Shown here: positions 1 to 5,713 of the stretch, in pieces
Numbering within the stretch: position 1 is the first letter of the stretch
Layout of the letters: the number at the start of each line of letters is the position of its first letter
IMG/VR virus record: IMGVR_UViG_3300046360_000196
Span: 1-21,210 of that record
DNA: 21,210 bases
Direction: 5' to 3' (one strand)
Origin: a virus
The notes under the pieces: model-generated
Seen by the model: the letters and a program-made list of their open reading frames with translations, nothing else
Database searches by the model: none
Told to the model about the DNA's origin: nothing
Program-made: the position numbers and the translations under genes

Positions 1-1
1 T

Positions 2-187
2 GAGTTCCTTTGGGTTGTTCCAAGTAAATTAGTGTGTAAAATGTTTAAAGAACACGCGCTACAAATTGACGAATCTGAGCGTGTTTTAAGAGATTTTGTA
101 TTATCCTTTGAAGATGGTACTCTGTTAGCTAAAAGCAAGAGACTTAATGGTGAGCAAGAAAAGTCATTATTTCTTAAGTTAAGTTAA
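2..187 (+). CDS. C-terminal end of an unidentified phage gene (partial)
   Basis: An open frame runs in from the left edge and stops at TAA 185-187, giving about 61 residues ending in KSLFLKLS. The piece is charged and soluble, with no membrane segment. It lies 24 bases before the scaffold-like gene on the same strand. In many phages that place is held by the portal protein or a small protein after it, so a head role is likely, but I do not recognise the fragment and the portal idea rests only on position. The start lies outside the window. Confidence 0.65.
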   Translation, partial: EFLWVVPSKLVCKMFKEHALQIDESERVLRDFVLSFEDGTLLAKSKRLNGEQEKSLFLKLS

Positions 188-211
188 TTTTATGCATATA
201 AAGGAGTATTA

Positions 212-901
212 ATGCAAGAAGAATTACAATTAGAACAACAAATACAAGAACAGCCACAAGATCAAGAGCTTGAGCAATCGCCAGAAGCAAACGATGCAGC
301 CGTTGAGCAAGAGAAGAATAATTCACGAGAACGTAACTTCGCTTCGCTTCGCAATGCAAAGGAACTTGCTGAGAAAGAACGTGATGCTTATTATAAAAAA
401 CTTCAGGAAATAGAGCAGTCTCAAAAAGCAGCCCGTATCGAACTGGGCGATGATGACCTAGCTGAAGGTAGACATGTTAAAGAACTGAAGAAAGAATTAG
501 AATCATATAAGCTCGAAATGCAGCAAGTTGCGATTGAAACACGTCTTAAAAATAATTTCCCTGATTTTGATTCAGTTGTTAATAAAGACACGATAGCTCA
601 ATTGCGTACTGCGTATCCAGAAATAGCAGCTACGTTGAGTGCATCGAATGATCTTTATAATACGGCCGCTTCCGCATATACTATGATAAAGAAATTAGGT
701 ATTTATGATAATGCTGCTGATTATAATTCAAACCGTTCTTCATTATTAAAAAATTCACTCAAGCCGCGTCCTTTAACTAGTGTTTCTCCTCAGCAAGCTG
801 ATAGTCCTTTGTCTCAGGCTAATGCATTTGCAAATGGTCTGACCAAAGAGTTAAAACAAAAACTTTATCAAGAAATGATTGAAGCGCGCAAAGCGGTATA
901 A
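212..901 (+). CDS. Putative capsid scaffold-like protein
   Basis: This 229-residue protein begins at ATG 212 after the Shine-Dalgarno AAAGGAG. Residues 1-45 are extremely rich in Gln and Glu. About residues 46-105 are charged and helical, likely coiled coil (RERNFASLRNAKELAEKERD and following). A middle part has NNFPDFDSVV and an alternating helical stretch, and the end is basic (LKQKLYQEMIEARKAV). Acidic coiled-coil N-terminus, basic C-terminal helix and position directly before the major capsid gene are the classic signs of a phage scaffolding protein, which guides capsid assembly and then leaves. A strong terminator follows it. No protease motif is visible. The role is inferred from composition and position rather than from a recognised domain. 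Confidence 0.7.
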   Translation: MQEELQLEQQIQEQPQDQELEQSPEANDAAVEQEKNNSRERNFASLRNAKELAEKERDAYYKKLQEIEQSQKAARIELGDDDLAEGRHVKELKKELESYKLEMQQVAIETRLKNNFPDFDSVVNKDTIAQLRTAYPEIAATLSASNDLYNTAASAYTMIKKLGIYDNAADYNSNRSSLLKNSLKPRPLTSVSPQQADSPLSQANAFANGLTKELKQKLYQEMIEARKAV

Positions 902-927
902 TTCATTCTTTTAAGTACACGTCTCAG

Positions 928-981
928 TACCCTGTGTTATCATTTTTTTCAGATTTCATGAATAGCACGGGGTATTTTTTT
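928..981 (+). terminator. Rho-independent terminator after the scaffold gene
   Basis: A 13-bp stem (928-940 with 962-974, two G-U pairs, no mismatches) with a 21-base loop is followed at once by seven Ts (975-981). It separates the scaffold transcript from the capsid transcript. Confidence 0.85.
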
Positions 982-1004
982 AAAAATTCTTGTTTTCCAG
1001 TCGC

Positions 1005-1124
1005 ATGATACGGTATAGTAAAGCAGATATAAAGTACTTTTGTGCTTTGTGTCGCATGCGTAAAGGGTTTCGCAATCCCTCACTATTCTTTAAGGCTGTA
1101 TGTAAGTGTTCGCCTACTTATTGA
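1005..1124 (+). CDS. Possible 39-aa Cys-rich (zinc-knuckle-like) mini-protein
   Basis: A short frame begins at ATG 1005 (a TTG at 990 is in frame) and ends at TGA 1122-1124. It encodes 39 residues with CALC at 13-16 and CKC at 33-35, a C-x2-C ... C-x-C spacing that could bind one zinc ion. It is very basic between the cysteines (RMRKGFR). The neighbouring virion proteins are almost free of cysteine, so the pattern is unlikely to be drift of a structural gene. Against it: no Shine-Dalgarno site precedes the ATG, and part of the frame can fold into RNA hairpins (for example 1031-1037 with 1042-1048). It may be a real small gene or simply the capsid leader. Confidence 0.35.
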   Translation: MIRYSKADIKYFCALCRMRKGFRNPSLFFKAVCKCSPTY

Positions 1125-1149
1125 CCGTATTTAAGACTCGTCATCTTAT
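1121..1149 (+). promoter_or_regulatory. Candidate sigma70-type promoter for the capsid gene
   Basis: TTGACC (1121-1126), a 17-base spacer and TCTTAT (1144-1149) fit a bacterial promoter at the right distance from the capsid start at 1189. It lies just after a strong terminator, which makes a fresh promoter here expected. The -10 box is only a 4/6 match. Confidence 0.4.
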
Positions 1150-1188
1150 CGTTAAAACATTTTTTAACAATTGAAAAAGGAAACTAAG

Positions 1189-2136
1189 ATGGCTATAACA
1201 ACATCTTCAGAGTTACCTGCTCCAGTTCAGCAAAGCTTTTCATACAAGCTGCTTTCTGTACCGGTGCCAAACTTTATTCATAAGATACCTGCAATGAAGA
1301 AGTCGATGCCCCGCAATGGTGGTACAACGCTTCGTATGCGTCGGTACAATCCTTTAAATTCTGCATTAGTACCTTTAGGAAACAGTGGTGTAACTCCTCC
1401 CGCTCAGTTGCTTAGCGCGGTCGATATTGATGCTACAATCGATTTCTATGGTACCTATGTACAATTGAATGAACAGGTTACCTTACAAAACCAAGATCCC
1501 GTCCTTAATGAAGCTGCAGCTCGACTCGGTGTTTCTCTTCGTCAAACAGAAGATGAGCTTACCCGTAATATGCTTGCATCTACTGCTTCATTTATTAACT
1601 GTGTTGGTGGTGTTAATGGTGACAACCCTACTGAAATCACTCGTTCAGATGTTGATGAAGTGGTTCGTACATTGTTGAATAACAATGCATATACCATCAT
1701 GGATAACATTGAAGGTGAAGATAAGTTTGGTACTGCTCCTGTTCGTGATGCTTATTTTGCATTATGTTCAACTCAGTTGACCGGAAACCTAGATTCAGTT
1801 GCTGGATTTATACAGAAAAACCAATATCCATCTCCAATGAACGCTCTTCGTTCAGAATGGGGTGCTATTGGAAACCTTCGTTTCTTAATATCTTCTATTG
1901 GTTCAGTATCTCCTAATGCTTCTTCTAATGGTTCAGATGTGTATAACATCTTCTGTGTTGGTATGGAAGCATATGCTTGTATCGAACAAGATGGATACAG
2001 CGCAAGCTTTATTTATAGACCGCCAATATATGATGGTCCTCTTGCATTGAACGCTTCAGTTGGGTATAAGTTTGCGGAAGTTCCTAGAATTACCAATGAC
2101 TTATGGGTTATAAACTTACGTGCTACATTAGCTTAA
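1189..2136 (+). CDS. Major capsid protein, N4-gp56 type
   Basis: This 315-residue protein would form the icosahedral head shell. I chose ATG 1189 (MAITTSSE) because AAAGGAAA sits about eight bases upstream; an in-frame TTG at 1171 would place that ribosome site inside the gene. The first half carries the pattern seen in the N4-gp56 capsid family: a Gly-Gly stretch with a basic beta strand (GGTTLRMRRYNPL, about 44-56), a Pro/Gly-rich turn (SGVTPPAQ), a strand pair ending in YGTYVQLNEQV (about 98-108), then a long helix (NEAAARLGVSLRQTEDELTR) that forms the capsid spine. The C-terminal part has a second domain ending in WVINLRATLA. Length is somewhat short for the family but complete. It has its own terminator-promoter boundary upstream and is followed nine bases later by another virion protein. 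Confidence 0.85.
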   Translation: MAITTSSELPAPVQQSFSYKLLSVPVPNFIHKIPAMKKSMPRNGGTTLRMRRYNPLNSALVPLGNSGVTPPAQLLSAVDIDATIDFYGTYVQLNEQVTLQNQDPVLNEAAARLGVSLRQTEDELTRNMLASTASFINCVGGVNGDNPTEITRSDVDEVVRTLLNNNAYTIMDNIEGEDKFGTAPVRDAYFALCSTQLTGNLDSVAGFIQKNQYPSPMNALRSEWGAIGNLRFLISSIGSVSPNASSNGSDVYNIFCVGMEAYACIEQDGYSASFIYRPPIYDGPLALNASVGYKFAEVPRITNDLWVINLRATLA

Positions 2137-2145
2137 GGAGATAAT

Positions 2146-3120
2146 ATGGCTTATGATACCGTAATCCAACAGGGTAGTTTTACTTCTGATGGAACAACTA
2201 AATTATTAAGTATTCGTTCCGATGTTGACTGGATGTATGTATATAACTATACAAACGCTGGTGTTACCGACGACAATTCCGTAGAGTTCTATTGGCAACG
2301 AGGCATGGCGCCACTAGCTGGTGTACGTAAATTTAAAAGCGCTGGTGGTAACACGTTAAATGAAACGGTTATGACTACGACTGGATTTACCCTTGTTGAT
2401 ACTTCTACAAATCCATTAACTGCACGCGTTGCAATTACAGCCGGTACTAATATAACTAGACCAGTTTATTCTACCGGAAGTACTGCGGGGCTTGTTGAAG
2501 GCAGTGTAGTATTATTAACAAATCTTACTGGACAACAAGATTTATCTGGAATTGAATTCCAAGTAGGTACTATTGTTACAGATACAAGCTTTAAGCTATC
2601 TTATGCCCTTGCGAATGCTCCGGGAGCGGCAGCAACTGCTGGTTTCTGGCGCAAAGTTAAGTGGGATCCTATTTTCTATCCACGTAGAAGATTTGTAGCA
2701 AACATCTCTCAAGCTGTTGCTGCTGTTGTTACGTGTACGGTAGATCATGGGCTTACTGTTGGACAAAAGGTCCGTATGGTTGTCCCTGCAGTGTACGGAA
2801 TGGTACAAATGGATGGCCTGCAAGCTACCATTACTGCAGTTACTGCAAATACGTTCACTACGAATATTGATTCTAGTGCATTTACTGCATTTGTATTCCC
2901 TTTACCTGCTTCCGTTCCTTTCAGTCCATCACTAGTAGTTCCTTTTGGAGAAGATACTGCGCAAGCACTTTCTTCTGGAGCGAATATACTTGCTGATGCA
3001 ACTATTAATGAAGCTGTTATTGGTATGTTATTACCCGGTGGAGAAGATGCTCCTGGTGGTGCTGCTGAGAATGTTATGTATTGGAGAGCTGGAAAATCTT
3101 TCAGTGTCACTAATGTATAG
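2146..3120 (+). CDS. Virion protein with FCCH-like beta domain
   Basis: This 324-residue beta-rich protein starts at ATG 2146 behind AAGGAG and is likely co-transcribed with the capsid gene. The N-terminal part (MAYDTVIQQGSFTSDG) resembles proteins found directly after capsid genes in phages, perhaps decoration or head-completion proteins. At about residues 196-250 it has a small beta domain (DHGLTVGQKVRMVVP, then YGMVQMDG, then TANTFTTNIDSSAF). This matches the pattern often annotated in phages as a ubiquitin-activating-E1 FCCH-like domain, here a plain structural module and not an enzyme. The same module occurs in the genes at 3606 and 5714. The end, MYWRAGKSFSVTNV, is typical of a virion surface protein. 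The exact role is unknown. Confidence 0.75.
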   Translation: MAYDTVIQQGSFTSDGTTKLLSIRSDVDWMYVYNYTNAGVTDDNSVEFYWQRGMAPLAGVRKFKSAGGNTLNETVMTTTGFTLVDTSTNPLTARVAITAGTNITRPVYSTGSTAGLVEGSVVLLTNLTGQQDLSGIEFQVGTIVTDTSFKLSYALANAPGAAATAGFWRKVKWDPIFYPRRRFVANISQAVAAVVTCTVDHGLTVGQKVRMVVPAVYGMVQMDGLQATITAVTANTFTTNIDSSAFTAFVFPLPASVPFSPSLVVPFGEDTAQALSSGANILADATINEAVIGMLLPGGEDAPGGAAENVMYWRAGKSFSVTNV

Positions 3121-3133
3121 ATAAAACAATAAT

Positions 3134-3171
3134 TGGTCTGTGTAAAAAAGCGCTTCGTTTTACACAGACCA
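3134..3171 (+). terminator. Perfect 14-bp hairpin, likely terminator or attenuator
   Basis: Arms 3134-3147 and 3158-3171 are perfectly complementary around a 10-base loop. The hairpin lies 13 bases after the stop of the 2146 gene. Only a weak T-rich tail (GTCTTAAT) follows, so it may trim or stabilise the 3' end of the capsid mRNA rather than fully stop transcription into the gene at 3195. Confidence 0.6.
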
Positions 3172-3194
3172 GTCTTAATAAGAGGGAAAAATTA

Positions 3195-3602
3195 ATGCAA
3201 CAACCAATGGAAATAAAAAAAGACACGTTAAAGAAACCGGCCAAAAGTCATCGATGGAATAGAGATAAAGATCGAGAAATGGTTAAGGGTATGTTCAAAT
3301 TCTATGAAGTTACTGGTGGTCAATTATCTTTCTCTTTTCGTATGTACAAAGAAGACAAAGTAGAACGATATGACTTGGTTGATGGAGAAATTTATACTAT
3401 TCCTTTAGGAGTTGCTCGCCATCTTAATAAGAATGGTTGGTATCCAGTACATGCATATGTTATGAATGAACTAGGTGTTCCGGTATCAAGAATGGGACAA
3501 AAGAAGAGACGATTTGGATTTCAGTCATTAGAATTCATTGATATCGATGATTTAAGTGAAGACAATGGTAGTGGTATTATAACCGTAGAAAAGATTAGAT
3601 AA
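3195..3602 (+). CDS. Conserved phage structural-region protein, unknown function
   Basis: This 135-residue protein begins at ATG 3195 after AGAGGGA. The N-terminus is basic (WNRDKDREMVKGMFKFYEV, about 22-40), the middle is beta-rich (GGQLSFSFRMYKED, then LVDGEIYTIPLGVARHLNKN), and the C-terminus is acidic. The segment VDGEIYTIPLGVARHLN looks like a conserved core; the overall look is familiar from small proteins encoded beside N4-gp56-type capsid genes in environmental phages, but I can give no named family. It has no membrane segment. It lies in a packed run (three bases to the next gene), so a head-completion or connector role is inferred from position only. Confidence 0.75.
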   Translation: MQQPMEIKKDTLKKPAKSHRWNRDKDREMVKGMFKFYEVTGGQLSFSFRMYKEDKVERYDLVDGEIYTIPLGVARHLNKNGWYPVHAYVMNELGVPVSRMGQKKRRFGFQSLEFIDIDDLSEDNGSGIITVEKIR

Positions 3603-3605
3603 AAG

Positions 3606-3962
3606 ATGAGTGGATTTGCCGTTCGATATCCTATGTTTCAACCGGCCATGCGTTTGATCACTGCTATAAGTAATGCCCCTATAGCTATGGTAACAACCAG
3701 TTTTGATCATGATTATCTTGCTCAATTGGTCGTTCGTTTATATGTTCCGGAAGGCTGGGGTATGGTACAGGCCAATCATTTGGTGGGAATCATACTTGAA
3801 GTTCTTACTCCTACTACATTTATGATTTCCATCGATACGTCTTCATTCGATACGTTCAATTACCTTGATCCAGCTCCGTGGTATATTTCTCAATACGCCA
3901 TAGTTGTTCCGGTCGGTGAGCAAAATTCAACATTATTACAATCAACTAGAAATATTTTGTAA
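3606..3962 (+). CDS. Small virion protein with FCCH-like beta domain
   Basis: This protein of 118 residues is little more than one beta domain (about 30-83: TTSFDHDYLAQLVVRLYVPE, WGMVQANH, TPTTFMISIDTSSFDTF). That domain aligns by eye with residues 196-250 of the 2146 protein, so the two genes share a common module. ATG 3606 follows the previous stop by three bases and has no good Shine-Dalgarno site, which suggests translational coupling to the 3195 gene. A C-terminal tail (VPVGEQNSTLLQSTRNIL) matches the style of the other protein (VPFGEDTAQALSSGANIL), so the similarity continues beyond the core domain. It is likely a head or neck structural component. Confidence 0.75.
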   Translation: MSGFAVRYPMFQPAMRLITAISNAPIAMVTTSFDHDYLAQLVVRLYVPEGWGMVQANHLVGIILEVLTPTTFMISIDTSSFDTFNYLDPAPWYISQYAIVVPVGEQNSTLLQSTRNIL

Positions 3963-3977
3963 AAAAAGGAGAAGATA

Positions 3978-4919
3978 ATGGCACTTTCAGACTTGGATGC
4001 GATACGAAAAAAGGTTCGTAAATTAACGCAATCCCCTTCTGTTTCTCAATTGTCCGTATCTGATCTTGATGATTATATAAATACTTTTATTCGGTATGAT
4101 TTTCCTGAAATATTGAGAACTTTTAATCTTCATAAGCCGATCATCTTTAGTTTAGAACCTAATGTTGATACCTATACGATTGATTCTGTACTCGGGGATA
4201 TTAATAACTATATTACGTTTAATCCTCCTGTTTATATTGCTGGCTTTAAAGCAGCATTTTCTCAATCAGAAGAAGAATTTTATAATGTATATCCTTTCAA
4301 TAGCTCCATACAGGCCACAGCAAATTCTGGAGATGGCTCAACGTTTGTCTTTTCTGGTGTTCTTGCACAAGTTCCCATACTTCCGGGAAAAGTTGCATTT
4401 ACTGCCATTGGCGCAAACAATAATGGATTGATTTTACAGGATAGTGGTACCCCTACAGGGATACTTACGGGTGATGGTGTAGGAACGATCAACTATGTAA
4501 CGGGCGTTTATTCGTTAACTTTTAATAGTGCTCCAATTGGAGTTATAAACTCACAAACGGTACCGTACTCTGCTGGTCGTCCTACATCGATGCTCTTCTT
4601 TCAAAATAGTTTTACCTTTAGGCCCGTTCCAGACCAAGTATATCAAGTACAATTAGAAGCATTCATTCCCCCAATTGAATTAATAGCAGGAAATCAAAAT
4701 CCTGAACTCAATCAATGGGCTCAATATATCGCTTATGGAGCAGCAAAAAAGGTTCTTGAAGATAGGCTTGATACAACTACTTTAGCGGCGATACAACCGG
4801 AATTTAATCGTCAGGAAAGATTAGTACTAAGAAGGACAATTGTTCAGTTAACCAATGAACGGACTGCCTCTATTTATAATGGTTATGGAACTAATTTATT
4901 CTCTAATGAACGATTTTAA
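3978..4919 (+). CDS. Putative head-tail adaptor/neck protein with inserted beta domain
   Basis: This 313-residue protein starts at ATG 3978 behind AAAGGAGA. The N-terminal helices (DLDAIRKKVRKLTQSPS, then DLDDYINTFIRYDFPEILR) and the C-terminal helical part (QWAQYIAYGAAKKVLEDRLD, then QPEFNRQERLVLRR) look like a podovirus connector or tail-tube adaptor that docks under the portal. Between them, about residues 108-200, lies an inserted beta domain: TFVFSGVLAQVPILPGKV, then GILTGDGVGTINYVTGVYSL and a closing strand before PYSAGRP. That domain pattern (FSG..PI.PG, GTINY.TG) is found in many unrelated virion and baseplate proteins. Adaptor assignment rests on fold impression and gene order. Confidence 0.65.
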   Translation: MALSDLDAIRKKVRKLTQSPSVSQLSVSDLDDYINTFIRYDFPEILRTFNLHKPIIFSLEPNVDTYTIDSVLGDINNYITFNPPVYIAGFKAAFSQSEEEFYNVYPFNSSIQATANSGDGSTFVFSGVLAQVPILPGKVAFTAIGANNNGLILQDSGTPTGILTGDGVGTINYVTGVYSLTFNSAPIGVINSQTVPYSAGRPTSMLFFQNSFTFRPVPDQVYQVQLEAFIPPIELIAGNQNPELNQWAQYIAYGAAKKVLEDRLDTTTLAAIQPEFNRQERLVLRRTIVQLTNERTASIYNGYGTNLFSNERF

Positions 4920-4934
4920 TTGGATAATAATGAT

Positions 4935-5111
4935 ATGGATCTTTTTCGCATTATTAAAACAAAGTTAAAGTTTTATGTTCTATTCTTCACCCGGCGATTA
5001 AAAGATCATCCTCATATTGCCTATCAAAGATCGGTATTACGCAAAAGTTTTCTGCAAAAGTATGAAATGATGAAAAAAGATAAAAAAGAGGTAAAAAAGG
5101 ATGGCCTATAA
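4935..5111 (+). CDS. Small basic protein, unknown
   Basis: This is a 58-residue Lys/Arg-rich protein (about one residue in four basic) with the stretch FYVLFFTRRLKDHPHIAYQR and a Lys-rich end. ATG 4935 is preferred; an in-frame TTG at 4920 directly follows the previous stop, and neither has a strong Shine-Dalgarno site. It fills an otherwise empty gap in a packed operon and overlaps the next start by 11 bases, with that gene's ribosome site (GAGGT) inside it, suggesting coupling. One short hydrophobic patch is too short for a sure membrane segment. It could be a DNA-binding head protein or a non-coding gap. Confidence 0.55.
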   Translation: MDLFRIIKTKLKFYVLFFTRRLKDHPHIAYQRSVLRKSFLQKYEMMKKDKKEVKKDGL

Positions 5112-5712
5112 TAATGCGATTCCTCAACCAACGGACAGGATTAAATCTTCTCAGAATGATATCTTACAGAACTTCTCCAGTATTTATACCCTTGTTGGTG
5201 TAGATCATGTTAATTTTGATGATGTATCGGGTAATCAAGGCGAGCATAATAAAGTTACGTTTCCTAATTACACTCCCACAGGATCTCCTACTGCAGTAGT
5301 GGATGCACCTATATTATTCTCTAAAGATGTTGCCGGTACTTCTGAGTTATTTCTACTTCCTGAAGCAGCAGATGCTTTACCCGCTGAAAGAAATATTAGC
5401 GGAGCCATTCGTTTACCTAATGGAGAATGTACATTACCCTCAGGAATCAAATTAAAATGGGGTCTAGCATCTACCCCGGGTAATGGAGATGGAACATTAA
5501 CTTTTGCCGCTGCAGGATTAAATAATTTTTCTACTCTTTATACGGTATATACAACCATATTTAATGCCGCGGGAAACCCAAGTGCAACAAGTGAAGATTA
5601 TGTAATGCGTGTATATCAATATAGTGCATCACAATTTTCTGTAGTTACCTATTTATCATCTTCAGGAACTCGTGGTTCGGCAGAATTTTCTTGGTTTGCT
5701 ATAGGAGTATAA
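5101..5712 (+). CDS. Tail fibre-like virion protein with gp53-like C-terminal domain
   Basis: This 203-residue protein starts at ATG 5101 (site GAGGT, eight bases away). The N-terminal motif NAIPQPTDRIKSSQNDILQN, then VGVDHVNFDD and GEHNKVTFP, is a recurring virion-attachment pattern in podovirus tail proteins. The C-terminal part from about residue 112 begins LPSGIKLKWG and ends GSAEFSWFAIGV. This is the framing of the small beta-sandwich domain at the tips of phage fibres (called gp53-like C-terminal), which often touches the cell surface. It stands before the large nozzle-like gene with one base between them. Short fibre or tail-spike-like accessory is the best reading. Confidence 0.7.
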   Translation: MAYNNAIPQPTDRIKSSQNDILQNFSSIYTLVGVDHVNFDDVSGNQGEHNKVTFPNYTPTGSPTAVVDAPILFSKDVAGTSELFLLPEAADALPAERNISGAIRLPNGECTLPSGIKLKWGLASTPGNGDGTLTFAAAGLNNFSTLYTVYTTIFNAAGNPSATSEDYVMRVYQYSASQFSVVTYLSSSGTRGSAEFSWFAIGV

Positions 5713-5713
5713 T

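Noticed and set aside
2745-3110. 121-aa minus-strand open frame
   Set aside because: It is antisense to a well-supported virion gene and has no ribosome site or recognisable domain.
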